A DNA stretch of 64,000 nucleotides from Bog-473 sp963706555 (lineage in GTDB: Bacteria; Actinomycetota; Acidimicrobiia; Acidimicrobiales; RAAP-2). The notes under the pieces are model-generated. The model saw nothing but the letters and a program-made list of their open reading frames with translations, did not search any database and had not been told where the DNA came from. Numbering within the stretch: position 1 is the first letter of the stretch; every line of letters starts with the position of its first letter. The translations under genes and the position numbers were made by a program. Location of the stretch: NCBI GenBank assembly GCA_963706555.1, contig OY970164.1, positions 2,914,001 through 2,978,000 of the forward strand. The letters run 5' to 3'. Of this stretch, positions 8,554 through 17,252 are shown piece by piece.

Positions 8554-10251
8554 GTGGGTGGTTTGTTGGTTCGGGGCGGGAGCGTCATCGACGGCACGGG
8601 TGCAGCTGCAGTTCCCGGCGACGTGCGGGTGCGCGACGGGCGCATCGTCGAGGTCGGACGCTCGTTGCGTCCCGACGGGGAACAGGAGCTCGACGCCTCG
8701 GGCGCCGTCGTGACGCCTGGCTTCATTGACACCCACACCCATTTCGACCCCTCGGTCTTCTGGGCGCCCAGCGCGGATCCGATGCCCCAGCACGGCGTGA
8801 CGACGGTGCTGACCGGCAATTGTTCGCTCTCCCTCGCCCCGCTCCGCGCGGAGCATCGCCGGGAGCTCAGCGGGGTCTTCTCCTACATCGAGGACCTCCC
8901 CGAGCGGGCGTTCGAGACAGCGATCCCCTGGTCGTGGGAAACCTACGGCGAGTATCGGGAGACGATGGGCAAACTCGGCTTCGGGGTCAACGTCGCCCCT
9001 TTGGTCGGGCACACTCCGCTCCGACTGTTTGTCATGGGGTCCGAGGCATGGGAGCGGGCGGCCAACGACGATGAGATCCGCCAACTGGCTGCGCTCCTCG
9101 ACGACTGTCTGCGCGACGGTGCGTTCGGCCTTTCGACGTCGTTCTTCGACCGCGATGCCGACAACCGTCTCGTGCCGTCGCAGTTTGCTGACGACGCCGA
9201 GTTCGGTGCCTTGCTCGACGTTCTCGGGAAAAGGAACCGGGTGCTCGAGTTCGTCCCTGACTTCTCCAACCAACCCGGCGGCACGCTGGCCGGGATCGAG
9301 CGGATGGGAAGGCTCTGCGGACCACGCAAAGTGGTGATGACATGGAATCTGTTGACCTTCCAGGCCATGGACGAGGGTCAATTCGGCCGAGATCTGCTCC
9401 AGCTCACCGAAGAGCAACTCGCCGCGGGCATCCGGGTCTTTCCGCAGGTCTCTCCCCGGCCGTTCGATCTCAAGATCAATTGGGAGGCCAGCCTCTCGTT
9501 CATGGGTCTCCCTCGCGGCTGGCATCAATTCATCATCACCCATGGGCCGGAAAAGAAGAGGCTGCTCCAAGATCCTCAATGGCGGAGCGTCGCCAGGGAG
9601 GAATGGGACGAGGTGCCTCGTTCGGTCGCCTTTCCCCACCGGGAGCCCGAACTGGTCAGGTTCATCGGGGTCACGCGAGACGAGAGCCGTCGCTGGTTGG
9701 GGAAGACGCTGGCTGACCTGGTGGCCGAACGCGGCGGGCACCCCTCCGACGTCCTGGCGGACTGGGTGCTCGAGAACGACTGCGAACCGGGGGTCTTGGC
9801 CACGGGTTTGGCCAACGGCGACCCGGCCGGTGTGGCCGAATTGGTGAACCATCCGAACACGATCGTGTCGGCGAGCGACGCCGGGGCGCACCTCGAGATG
9901 ATGTGCGCGGCGGGGGATACAACGCTCCTCTTGACCCGTCACGTACGCGACCGGGGTGACCTCTCATTGGAGCAGGCGGTCCACGAATTGACCGGCCGCC
10001 AGTCCGACGTCTTCGGCTTCACTGATCGCGGACGGATCACGCCAGGTCTGCACGCAGACATGACGGTGTTCACGTTGAACGACCTCGCGTGGTCGGACGA
10101 GGAGTTCCTGAACGACGTGCCCGAGGGGGGTGGCCGGATGCGCCGACCGGCCGGCGGTTACCGCTTCACCGTCGTCGGAGGGTCCGTCGTCCAGGAGGAA
10201 GGCCAATTGACGGGCGCACATCCAGGCAGCATTCTGAGCGCCGGTCGATAA
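8554..10251 (+). CDS. N-acyl-D-amino-acid deacylase family amidohydrolase
   Basis: A protein of about 565 residues of the D-aminoacylase/D-hydantoinase-like amidohydrolase superfamily. It opens with the small beta domain (LLVRGGSVIDGTG), then the metal motif THTHFD, the GNCSLSLAP strand carrying the metal-bridging Cys, VGHTPLR, and near the end SDAGAH with its metal-binding Asp. These enzymes hydrolyse amide bonds of N-acylated D-amino acids or related compounds; many family members have unknown substrates. GTG at 8554 is preferred because GGAGGGG (8539-8545) is then correctly spaced; GTG at 8545 would overlap that site. The C-terminal RGRITPGLHADMTVF returns to the beta domain. Two relatives lie at 56065 (frameshifted) and 61655. 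Confidence 0.85.
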   Translation: MGGLLVRGGSVIDGTGAAAVPGDVRVRDGRIVEVGRSLRPDGEQELDASGAVVTPGFIDTHTHFDPSVFWAPSADPMPQHGVTTVLTGNCSLSLAPLRAEHRRELSGVFSYIEDLPERAFETAIPWSWETYGEYRETMGKLGFGVNVAPLVGHTPLRLFVMGSEAWERAANDDEIRQLAALLDDCLRDGAFGLSTSFFDRDADNRLVPSQFADDAEFGALLDVLGKRNRVLEFVPDFSNQPGGTLAGIERMGRLCGPRKVVMTWNLLTFQAMDEGQFGRDLLQLTEEQLAAGIRVFPQVSPRPFDLKINWEASLSFMGLPRGWHQFIITHGPEKKRLLQDPQWRSVAREEWDEVPRSVAFPHREPELVRFIGVTRDESRRWLGKTLADLVAERGGHPSDVLADWVLENDCEPGVLATGLANGDPAGVAELVNHPNTIVSASDAGAHLEMMCAAGDTTLLLTRHVRDRGDLSLEQAVHELTGRQSDVFGFTDRGRITPGLHADMTVFTLNDLAWSDEEFLNDVPEGGGRMRRPAGGYRFTVVGGSVVQEEGQLTGAHPGSILSAGR

Positions 10252-10318
10252 TGGCGACCAACCGACAGCCTTGACCCGGCAGGACCGTGGGATCGAGACA
10301 CCGACGAGAGAGGACACC

Positions 10319-10786
10319 ATGGCCAACCGCATCCAGGGAGAGCAGACGGCGTTCAACCACATAGGAATCTGCGTGACGGACCTGGAGCGGTCCAGGAAAT
10401 TCTACGAGGAGGTCCTCCAATTTCGCTTCTGGTGGGAACTCGAAGCCCCCGAAGAGGGGACGAGCCAACTGCTGCAGATCCCCGAACCTGTTGGCCTGAA
10501 GGCTGTCTACATGCTGCGGGACGGCTTGGTGCTCGAGCTGCTCTACTACGGCGGGGCTGGTGCCAAGCCATTCCGGTCGCGTGTCATGAACGAGCCCGGC
10601 CTCACGCACCTCTCCCTGTCGGTGGGTGACATTCCGGCCGTCCTCGAAAAGGTCGTCCCCAACGGCGGGCAGGTCATCGAGGAGACCGACATGAAAGCGG
10701 CGATCATCATCCGTGACCCCGATGGGCAACTGATCGAACTGACGTCAGCGGACTGGCTCGACGTCCTACCCCCACTGCCGGCCTGA
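10319..10786 (+). CDS. VOC/glyoxalase family protein
   Basis: A 155-residue single-module vicinal-oxygen-chelate protein: FNHIGICVTDLERSRKFYEEVL near the start with a metal-ligand His, a second half beginning LTHLSLSVGDI with another His, and IIIRDPDGQLIELTS at the end with the expected Glu. VOC proteins include glyoxalases, methylmalonyl-CoA epimerases and extradiol dioxygenases; the short length and His/His/Glu pattern suit an epimerase, isomerase or glyoxalase rather than a dioxygenase. ATG at 10319 follows GAGAGAGG. It lies between the D-aminoacylase-like gene and a mycofactocin SDR on the same strand, so it probably acts on an intermediate of that route. Confidence 0.82.
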   Translation: MANRIQGEQTAFNHIGICVTDLERSRKFYEEVLQFRFWWELEAPEEGTSQLLQIPEPVGLKAVYMLRDGLVLELLYYGGAGAKPFRSRVMNEPGLTHLSLSVGDIPAVLEKVVPNGGQVIEETDMKAAIIIRDPDGQLIELTSADWLDVLPPLPA

Positions 10787-10897
10787 GCGCACCATGACGA
10801 TCATCCACAGCTTGCCCCTCTCCGTCGAAGGTGCCAGAGTGCAATTCGCGGGGGCGGCCGACGTTCGATCAGCTGGCGAGTGCGTGAGGGGGACTGC

Positions 10898-11731
10898 GTG
10901 ACGGGACGTGTCGAGGGCAAAGTTGCGTTCGTGACGGGTGCCGCGCGCGGGCAAGGCCGCAGCCATGCGGTCAGGCTGGCCCAGGAGGGCGCCGACATCG
11001 TCGCGGTCGACATTTGCGCCCAGGTCGATTCGGTCACCTCCTATCAGATGGCAACCGCGGATGACCTCAAGGAGACGGCGGCCCAGGTGGAAGCCCTCGA
11101 TCGCCGCATCATCGCCACCCAGGCCGACGTACGGGACTTTGCGCACCTCTCCGAGGTCCTCGACGAGGGGGTCGCCGAGCTGGGGCATCTCGATATCGTC
11201 TGTGCCAACGCTGGTATCTATTCGACGGGCCGCCTCGTCGACTTGTCCGAGCAGACCTGGCAGGAGATGATCGACATCAACCTGACCGGCGTCTGGCATA
11301 CCTGCAAGGCGGCCATCCCCCACCTGGTTGCTGCCGGTGGCGGATCGATGATCCTTACCAGCTCCGCCGTCGGCCTCAAGGCATCCCAGAATGTCGGGCA
11401 CTACGGCGCAGCGAAACACGCCGTGGTCGGGCTCATGAGGACGCTTGCCCTCGAATTGGCCGGGGACATGATCCGGGTCAACAGTGTGCACCCAACCGGA
11501 GTGGACACGCTCATGATCATGAATGACTCTCTGTACCGGCAGATGGCTCCGGATGCCGCACATCCCACTCGGGAGGACGTGATTCCGATCATGTCGTCGA
11601 TGAACGCCCTGCCGGTCCCGTGGGTCGACCCCATAGACGTTTCGAATGCGGTGCTGTTCTTGGCCTCTGACGAGGCCCGCTACATCACGGGCGTCACATT
11701 CCCCGTGGATGCGGGGCTGACAATCAAGTAG
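10898..11731 (+). CDS. Mycofactocin-type SDR family oxidoreductase, second copy
   Basis: A paralogue of the SDR at 7226, 277 residues from this start. It has TGAARGQGRSHAVRLAQEGAD, VAVDICAQ, the subfamily insert (SYQMATADDLKET), catalytic TSSAVG and YGAAK, and the terminal ITGVTFPVDAG. The same inference applies: non-exchangeable NAD and reoxidation by mycofactocin made elsewhere. GTG at 10898 is favoured because GAGGGGGA (10886-10893) sits five bases upstream; GTG at 10880 would put that site inside the gene. Two such enzymes in 4 kb suggest two distinct alcohol oxidation steps, or two substrates, fed from the same region. Confidence 0.87.
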   Translation: MTGRVEGKVAFVTGAARGQGRSHAVRLAQEGADIVAVDICAQVDSVTSYQMATADDLKETAAQVEALDRRIIATQADVRDFAHLSEVLDEGVAELGHLDIVCANAGIYSTGRLVDLSEQTWQEMIDINLTGVWHTCKAAIPHLVAAGGGSMILTSSAVGLKASQNVGHYGAAKHAVVGLMRTLALELAGDMIRVNSVHPTGVDTLMIMNDSLYRQMAPDAAHPTREDVIPIMSSMNALPVPWVDPIDVSNAVLFLASDEARYITGVTFPVDAGLTIK

Positions 11732-11825
11732 GGCGCCATCCCTCCCGACCCGGGTGAGAAGTGTTCTGTCGGCGACGCGTCAGAGGAAACATCGGTCATG
11801 CAACAACCGAAGAAAGGGAGCCAAC

Positions 11826-12149
11826 ATGGCAGAGTCTGAACGGAAACTGGGCGGCATCGCGACGCGCGTCCTCATGGAGAACGATCGCGTGAAGATCTGG
11901 GAGATGGATTTGGCTCCGGGCGAGGAGTCCGACATCCACGAGCACACGATGGACTACATCCTCGTCGTGCTCGAGGGCGACAAAATTGCCGGAGTCCCGC
12001 AAGAGGACTCAGCCGGCCTCTACAACGAGTACGTCGAGGTGGATGTCAGTCCAGGGGAGTATTTCTGGATCGAGAAGGGCGGGATCGAGACGGCCCGCAA
12101 CATCGGGAAGAAGCGCTATCGGGAGATCGCCATCGAGTTGAAGGACTAG
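11826..12149 (+). CDS. Small cupin-domain protein
   Basis: A 107-residue single cupin barrel. Motif 1 reads HEHTMDYILVVLEGD (His, His and an acidic residue in normal spacing); in motif 2, PGEYFWIEKGGIETARN, the usual third metal His is replaced by Glu. Metal binding is therefore plausible but non-standard. Single-domain cupins can be isomerases, dioxygenases or sensor domains, and no function can be assigned. ATG at 11826 follows GAAAGGGAG. The next gene, a CoA ligase, starts four bases after this stop, so the two are very likely co-translated. The GC-poor start of the gene (residues 1-15) is unremarkable. Confidence 0.75.
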   Translation: MAESERKLGGIATRVLMENDRVKIWEMDLAPGEESDIHEHTMDYILVVLEGDKIAGVPQEDSAGLYNEYVEVDVSPGEYFWIEKGGIETARNIGKKRYREIAIELKD

Positions 12150-12152
12150 TCG

Positions 12153-13589
12153 GTGCAGCGGCTGTTGGTCGGTGAAATTATCAATGCGGCAGCGGCGCGC
12201 ACGCCGGGAGTGGTGGCCGTCGCGCACGACGGTCGAGAATTGACGTATGCCGAAGTCGCCCGCGGGGCCGACCATCTGGCGGCATTGCTCACGGACAGGG
12301 GTATCGGACGGGGCGATCGCATCGTCTGGTGGGGCTACAACACGGTTGACGCCGTACCGCTCTTCTTCGCCACGGCCCACATCGGGGCCGTCCTCGTCCC
12401 GCTGAACCCGAGTTTCGGTGACGACGAGGCCGAGCCGCTGTTCGAGCTGGCAGATGCCTCGCTTGTCATCTCCGACGATCGACACCCGGGCGATGTCACA
12501 ATCGCCGAGCTGCTGGCACAGCGTCCCGTGCGCTCTTCGGGGCAGTGGGATGTCGACGAAGACGACGCGCACATGATCTTCTTCACCAGCGGAACGACCG
12601 GACGCTCGAAGGGGGTTGTCCTGTCGCACCGGACCGAGGTCCTACGCTCCTTGCTCGGTGGCATGTCGACGTGGCCCCGAGGCGCAACCATCTGCATGTT
12701 CCCCCAGTTCCACATGGCCGGCTGGGCGTCGACCCTCGAAGCGTGGGTGTCGAGCGAGACGGTTGTCTACGTCGACGGAGGCAATACCGAGCAGATTCTC
12801 GACGCGGTCGATCACTACCGGGGCTTCCGGCTCTACTGCATCCCCGCGGTGTGGCGGCGCGTGCTGGACATGGACCGCAGTGCGTGGGACTTGTCCTGCG
12901 TCGGGCAGGCGGACACTGGCACCTCGGCCACGACGCCGGCCTTGCTCAACGAGATCCGCGAGACGTTTCCGTGGACCACGACGACGATCACCTATGGCTC
13001 GACCGAAGCGGGTCTGGTCTCGCGCATGGGGCCCGACGATGTCTTGCGCAAGCATGGTTCGGTCGGTCCTCCCGCCCCGACCGTGCGCGTTCGTCTCGAC
13101 GAAGGTGAGCTGGCTGTGCGCAGCGGCCACCTGGCAAGCGGCTACTTCCGCAATCCTGAGGCCACCGGCGAGGCCTTTCGGGATGGGTGGTTCTACACCG
13201 GCGAGTTGGCCGAGCAGGACGACGAGGGCTTCTTGTACATCGTCGGACGAACCAAGGAGATGATCCGTACGGGTGGGGAGTGGGTCGCCCCGGTGGAGGT
13301 GGACGCTGTCCTCCAGGGGCATCCCTCGATTCTCGACGTCGCGGTCGCCGGCGTCCCCGATGAGCATTGGGGTGAAGTGGTCACGGCCTTCGTCGTCGTC
13401 CAGCCGGGCGACACCGTCGCGGTGGAAGACCTCCGACAGTACTGCGAAGGCAAGCTGACGGCCTACAAGCATCCCCGGCGGGTGATTCTGATCGACAGCG
13501 TGCCGCGGACGGGGACAACCGGTCAGATCCAACGGCGGGCACTCACCGCCATGGCAGTGGAGCAGGCGAGAACCGGAATATCAGGATGA
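12153..13589 (+). CDS. ANL-family CoA ligase with altered A10 and TGD motifs
   Basis: A 478-residue member of the acyl-CoA synthetase family with FTSGTTGRSKGVVLS (about 148-162), ITYGSTEAG near 283-291, and a C-terminal subdomain GRTKEMIRTGGEWVAP. Two deviations are visible: the ribose-binding TGD is TGE (FYTGELAE), and the C-terminal GKxxR motif with the adenylation lysine reads TGQIQR. The ligase at 15472-17037 has the same Gln and closely similar stretches (YCIPAxWRR), so they form a subgroup. It may still ligate CoA by a different balance of half-reactions, or act on a narrow substrate. GTG start at 12153 overlaps the end region of the cupin transcript with GAAGGA upstream; enoyl-CoA hydratase follows. 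Confidence 0.82.
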   Translation: MQRLLVGEIINAAAARTPGVVAVAHDGRELTYAEVARGADHLAALLTDRGIGRGDRIVWWGYNTVDAVPLFFATAHIGAVLVPLNPSFGDDEAEPLFELADASLVISDDRHPGDVTIAELLAQRPVRSSGQWDVDEDDAHMIFFTSGTTGRSKGVVLSHRTEVLRSLLGGMSTWPRGATICMFPQFHMAGWASTLEAWVSSETVVYVDGGNTEQILDAVDHYRGFRLYCIPAVWRRVLDMDRSAWDLSCVGQADTGTSATTPALLNEIRETFPWTTTTITYGSTEAGLVSRMGPDDVLRKHGSVGPPAPTVRVRLDEGELAVRSGHLASGYFRNPEATGEAFRDGWFYTGELAEQDDEGFLYIVGRTKEMIRTGGEWVAPVEVDAVLQGHPSILDVAVAGVPDEHWGEVVTAFVVVQPGDTVAVEDLRQYCEGKLTAYKHPRRVILIDSVPRTGTTGQIQRRALTAMAVEQARTGISG

Positions 13590-13627
13590 GCCCTGCCGCA
13601 CACTGTCGGGTGCCGACGTAGCCTGCC

Positions 13628-14437
13628 GTGGGCTCCTCGGAAGATATTCACTACGAGGTGGACGGTCAGGTTGCACTGATCACGATCGATCGACCCGATT
13701 GCCTGAATGCGCTCGATGATGCCGCGTACGCCAGGTTGTGGGAGCTCTTGCGCTCCTATGCCGCAGACCCGGCCCTGCGTGTCGCAATTTTGACGGGGGC
13801 AGGAGGACGGGCGTTTTCGGTGGGCTCCGACATGCGCCAACCGTTCTGGCATCCCGGCGCTGGTGAGACCATGACGGTGACGGAGGCGGCGGAACCCCCG
13901 GCCATTGCGAAGCCCGTCATCGCGGCCATCGATGGCTATTGCGTGGGCGGCGGCCTCGAATGGGCGCTCCGATGTGACATCAGGATTGCCACCCCACGTT
14001 CGAGTTTCGGGCTCCCCGAACCGCGTTCGGGCACCTTGGCCGGTTTCGGCCTCCATATGCTGTCGCGGCTCATTCCGCCGGGTGAGGCAATGTACATGCA
14101 ACTCACCGGTACCCGCATCGACGCCGCACGCGCGTATCGCTGCTGTCTGGTCCAAGAGTTGGTTGCACCCCCGCACCTCCTGACGCGGGCCCGAGAGATC
14201 GCCGACATGGTGCTGGCGTGCTCGCCGATGGCGATCGAGGCGATTACACAGACAGTCCACTTCGGCCTGCGCCAGGGTCTGGAGGATTCCTACCGGTTCG
14301 TCGCACCGCTGGCGTCGGCGGTGGGAACGGGCGACGACGTGAGAGAGGGACCGCGGGCCTTCTTGGAGAAGCGGCCGCCGTCGTGGCAGCCGACGTCGGT
14401 GCCCGACCAGGAACGTGGGGAGGCGCGCCGTGCGTGA
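13628..14437 (+). CDS. Enoyl-CoA hydratase/isomerase (crotonase) family protein
   Basis: A 269-residue crotonase-fold enzyme that would act on an unsaturated or 3-hydroxyacyl-CoA. The oxyanion-hole segments are AFSVGSDM (about residue 59) and the IDGYCVGGGLEWALRCD region (about 100-116). Of the two glutamates of classic hydratases, the first is present (GLPEPRSG) but the second position is Tyr (GEAMYMQLTG), so it may be an isomerase, hydrolase or lyase rather than a hydratase. Start is GTG at 13628 without a strong ribosome-binding site. It overlaps the downstream 2-hydroxyacid dehydrogenase by eight bases and follows a CoA ligase, giving a ligase-crotonase-dehydrogenase order. Confidence 0.85.
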   Translation: MGSSEDIHYEVDGQVALITIDRPDCLNALDDAAYARLWELLRSYAADPALRVAILTGAGGRAFSVGSDMRQPFWHPGAGETMTVTEAAEPPAIAKPVIAAIDGYCVGGGLEWALRCDIRIATPRSSFGLPEPRSGTLAGFGLHMLSRLIPPGEAMYMQLTGTRIDAARAYRCCLVQELVAPPHLLTRAREIADMVLACSPMAIEAITQTVHFGLRQGLEDSYRFVAPLASAVGTGDDVREGPRAFLEKRPPSWQPTSVPDQERGEARRA

Positions 14438-15431
14438 CGCCATCCATGTCGTCGTGGCGACGGCCTTGATTCCCGAGCCGGTGGTAGAGCGCATGCGGGG
14501 AGTGGTGAGGGACGGTGTGACCGTGTCGTACGCGCCAGTCCCCTGGAGCGACACGTTCGCGCCGAGCGCGATCGCGCCCGAGTGGGTCGAGCCTCTGGTC
14601 CGGGCCCACGTACTGGTCGGCTTTCCGCAACAGATCAGTGGGCTTGTGGGCGCCGCGCCAGCCCTGCGCTGGGTCCAGTATTACGGCGCAGGCTACGAAG
14701 GAGCACCGATAGAAGAAATGCGCGCGGCCCGAATCGGTCTCGTCTCGGCCGCGGGCGCAGGGGCCGATGGCGTCGCCGAGTTCGCGATCATGGCCATGCT
14801 GAGCTTGGCCAGACGCGCCCCGGAGCGCTTTGCCGCGCAGCAGCGCCGGCAATGGGAGCGCTTTCCGAGCAGCGAGTTGTCGGGACGTCGGATCACCATC
14901 ATCGGAGCGGGGGAGATCGGTGCCCGCCTGTGCGCAATGGCGGCGGCGCTCGGGCTCCAGGTGACATGCGTGCGCAGACGCCCGGAGATGGGCTGCCCGC
15001 CGGGCGCCGACCGCGTGGTGGGCGCCGGAGACATCCTGCACGTGTTCGTCGACTCCGACGTCGTCATCCTCGCGGCGGCACTGAGTGACGAGACAGAGCC
15101 GCTGAGTACGAAGGAATTCGACGCGCTCAAGCCCGGCGCTCTCCTGGTCAACGTCGGACGAGGGGGCCTCATCGACCACGATGCCCTCCTTGACACCCTC
15201 GAATCCGGCGCGCTCGGGGGTGCGTGGTTGGATGTCCTGCCCCAGGAGCCGCTTCCCGGGTCGCACCCGCTCTGGCGAGCTCCCCGCACGGTCATCTCCT
15301 CGCATGACGCCACCGCCACTGTCAGCTATCCGTGGAACGTGGCGAGAATGACGGCGCGGCATGTCGCGCAATGGCTCGAGGGCGGATCACCCCCCCACAC
15401 TGTGCTCCCTCTCGGGCCTCCCCCGGCGTAA
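14430..15431 (+). CDS. D-isomer-specific 2-hydroxyacid dehydrogenase family protein
   Basis: A protein of about 333 residues that would reduce a 2-oxoacid or oxidise a 2-hydroxyacid with NAD(P). The Rossmann loop is IIGAGEIGAR (about 159-168), and the catalytic set is seen as Arg in VNVGRGGLID, Glu in DVLPQEPL and His in ISSHDA. The N-terminal substrate domain is shorter than in many relatives. GTG at 14430 follows GGGGAGG and overlaps the preceding stop. It is the last gene of the 12153-15431 unit and ends 40 bases before a convergent CoA ligase. A second member of this family lies at 27347 but shares little beyond the motifs. Confidence 0.86.
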   Translation: MRDAIHVVVATALIPEPVVERMRGVVRDGVTVSYAPVPWSDTFAPSAIAPEWVEPLVRAHVLVGFPQQISGLVGAAPALRWVQYYGAGYEGAPIEEMRAARIGLVSAAGAGADGVAEFAIMAMLSLARRAPERFAAQQRRQWERFPSSELSGRRITIIGAGEIGARLCAMAAALGLQVTCVRRRPEMGCPPGADRVVGAGDILHVFVDSDVVILAAALSDETEPLSTKEFDALKPGALLVNVGRGGLIDHDALLDTLESGALGGAWLDVLPQEPLPGSHPLWRAPRTVISSHDATATVSYPWNVARMTARHVAQWLEGGSPPHTVLPLGPPPA

Positions 15432-15443
15432 GGGCCTCGTCGT

Positions 15444-15475
15444 CTGAGGTGCGTCCGGCGCCCCCGGCCCCTCAG
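15444..15475. terminator. Candidate bidirectional terminator between convergent genes
   Basis: CTGAGG (15444-15449) pairs with CCTCAG (15470-15475), enclosing CCGG/CCGG, between the stops of the 2-hydroxyacid dehydrogenase (+) and the CoA ligase (-). The right arm overlaps the last codons of the minus-strand gene. Confidence 0.35.
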
Positions 15476-17037
15476 CTGTGATCGGGCTCGGCGAGCAACG
15501 AGGCGCGCAACTGGCTGCGCTGGATCTGTCCGGTCGCCGCGGTGCGGGGTAGGGCGGCGACGCAGACGACGGCGCGCGGGTGTTTGAAGCCGGCGAGGCG
15601 CGGACCGACATGCGCCCGGAGACTCTCGACGCTCGGACTCACCGCGCCGGGCTCGAGGACGAGGACGGCGCACACAATCTCGCCCCACGTCGCATCGGGG
15701 AGCCCGACCACGCCCACCTCGCGGACACCGGGGAACCCCTCGAGTGCCGCTTCCACCTCGCTCGGTGCGATCGTCTCGCCTCCGGAACGAATGATCTCGC
15801 GGCGACGTCCTGTGATGGTGAGATAGCCCTCCCCGTCCATCTCGGCCAGATCGCCCGACTTGTACCAGCCGTTCTCGAGCACGGCCGCTGTTTCGTCGGG
15901 CAGGTCGAAATAGCCCGACATGACGGTCTCGCCCGAGAGGCAGAGCTCCCCGTCGACAATGGCGGCGTCGAAGCCCGGATTGGGTCGGCCGATACTGCCG
16001 CGCTTGCGAAAGAGATCGTGGTCGCCGAGGGTGGTGGCGACCCCCATTTCCGTTGAGCCGTAACTGATGGTGGTTTCGGTCCCCGGCAGCTTGTCCTTGA
16101 TCTCGCGCAGGAGGTCGTCGCTCACCAACGAGGTTCCCGTGATCGCGTAGCGCAGGCTGGACAGGTCGTACGACCGCGACGTCATGGCATCGAACATGCG
16201 CCGCCAGAGTGCCGGTATGCAGTAGAGGGTCGAGGGACGCCACAGTTCGGCGTGGGCCAACAAGCGCTCGCCGGTGGGCTGGCTGACGAGGTGGATGGGC
16301 CGGAGCAGCGCCCACGCGCACAGCACGGCATTCCAACCTGCCATGTGGAACAGGGGAAAAGGGCACAGGTCGCCTCCGCCCCCCGGAGCGACGAGCCGAG
16401 TGGCGCCACCGAGCGGCACCGCCCGCATCCAGCTGGCATAGTGCGACAGGACCACACCCTTGGGCCGTCCGGTGCTGCCACTGGTCAGGAAGATCACGTG
16501 CGGCTGTGCAGGTGTGGGCTCGGGCTGCGCGGGCGCGCCTCCAGACGCTGCTGCGCCGGTTTCCGTGTCCAGATCGAGGCCCGACGTGACCTTCCCCGTG
16601 GCCCCCGAGACGACGAGAGCGACGTCGAGTTCGCGCGCGATCTGCGCAGCCTGCTCGAGGTGCGCTGCATCCGTCAGGAGGAACCGCGGGCGGAGGTACG
16701 CGGTCACATCGCGGGCCTCCGAAAACGAAAGCGCCGGATTCAGTGGTGCGAAAGCGGCACCCAATCGGGCCGCGGCGAAGAAGACATCGAAGGACCGCAG
16801 CGAAATGTCGGTCCACGACGCGACGCGATCACCCGGGCCCACGCCATGGCCGCGCAAGACGCGCGCGACACGGTTTGCGCCGTCCTCGACGTCGGCGAAG
16901 GTAACTGATGCCTCGTCCAGCGTGGCAGCGATGCTCCGGGGGGAGAGCCCGGCCGCGCGTTGCAGAATCCGGCCGACGAGGATGCTCACCGGCGCTGGGC
17001 GCAGCGACAGCAGCCGAGGATCTCGATCTTCACGCAT
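15472..17037 (-). CDS. ANL-family CoA ligase, paralogue of the 12153 ligase
   Basis: A CoA ligase of up to 521 residues. FLTSGSTGRPKGVVLS is the phosphate loop, ISYGSTEMG the A5-like motif, WYKSGDLAE keeps the ribose-binding Asp, and the C-terminal motif is TGQIQR, with Gln where the adenylation Lys normally stands, as in the 12153 gene. ATG at 17037 gives a 16-residue leader; GTG at 16989 (VSILVGRIL) aligns better with the start of the paralogue (MQRLLVGEI) and may be the true start. An open frame continues upstream through the divergent gene but has no family match. It faces away from the acyl-CoA dehydrogenase operon at 17365, across a spacer with AT-rich elements. Confidence 0.83.
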   Translation of the reverse strand: MREDRDPRLLSLRPAPVSILVGRILQRAAGLSPRSIAATLDEASVTFADVEDGANRVARVLRGHGVGPGDRVASWTDISLRSFDVFFAAARLGAAFAPLNPALSFSEARDVTAYLRPRFLLTDAAHLEQAAQIARELDVALVVSGATGKVTSGLDLDTETGAAASGGAPAQPEPTPAQPHVIFLTSGSTGRPKGVVLSHYASWMRAVPLGGATRLVAPGGGGDLCPFPLFHMAGWNAVLCAWALLRPIHLVSQPTGERLLAHAELWRPSTLYCIPALWRRMFDAMTSRSYDLSSLRYAITGTSLVSDDLLREIKDKLPGTETTISYGSTEMGVATTLGDHDLFRKRGSIGRPNPGFDAAIVDGELCLSGETVMSGYFDLPDETAAVLENGWYKSGDLAEMDGEGYLTITGRRREIIRSGGETIAPSEVEAALEGFPGVREVGVVGLPDATWGEIVCAVLVLEPGAVSPSVESLRAHVGPRLAGFKHPRAVVCVAALPRTAATGQIQRSQLRASLLAEPDHS

Positions 17038-17096
17038 CCCCCTTACGACGGCGTCGCCAGCACCACAACGGGACAAGATTGCGCCCTTACGTGTGT

Positions 17097-17113
17097 CTAT
17101 AACTATTATAAGC
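17097..17113. promoter_or_regulatory. AT-rich element in divergent spacer (1)
   Basis: CTATAACTATTATAAGC stands out in a G+C-rich spacer between the CoA ligase (-) and the acyl-CoA dehydrogenase operon (+). It lies about 60 bases upstream of the ligase start and contains ATTATAA-type sequence shared with other spacers (36841, 44474, 61574). It may hold a -10 box or an operator. Confidence 0.4.
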
Positions 17114-17252
17114 ACGCGACATGTTCGGGGTGGCGAGCGCGGCAAGGCGAGGGGGGCGCGTTGGGGAAGCGCAGCGGGCTCGGTCAGGTACGCACCACGT
17201 GACGGTCCTACGAAGCCCCTGATCGGCGGGTTGCGACCGCTTGCTCCGATCT

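Noticed and set aside
8404..9942. 512-codon open frame on the minus strand
   Set aside because: Antisense to the D-aminoacylase-type gene, whose metal motifs are intact; the antisense product has no recognisable family pattern.
15326..16816. 496-codon open frame in another minus-strand phase
   Set aside because: It overlaps the CoA ligase on the same strand in a different phase and shows only Arg-rich sequence without motifs; the ligase frame carries all family motifs.
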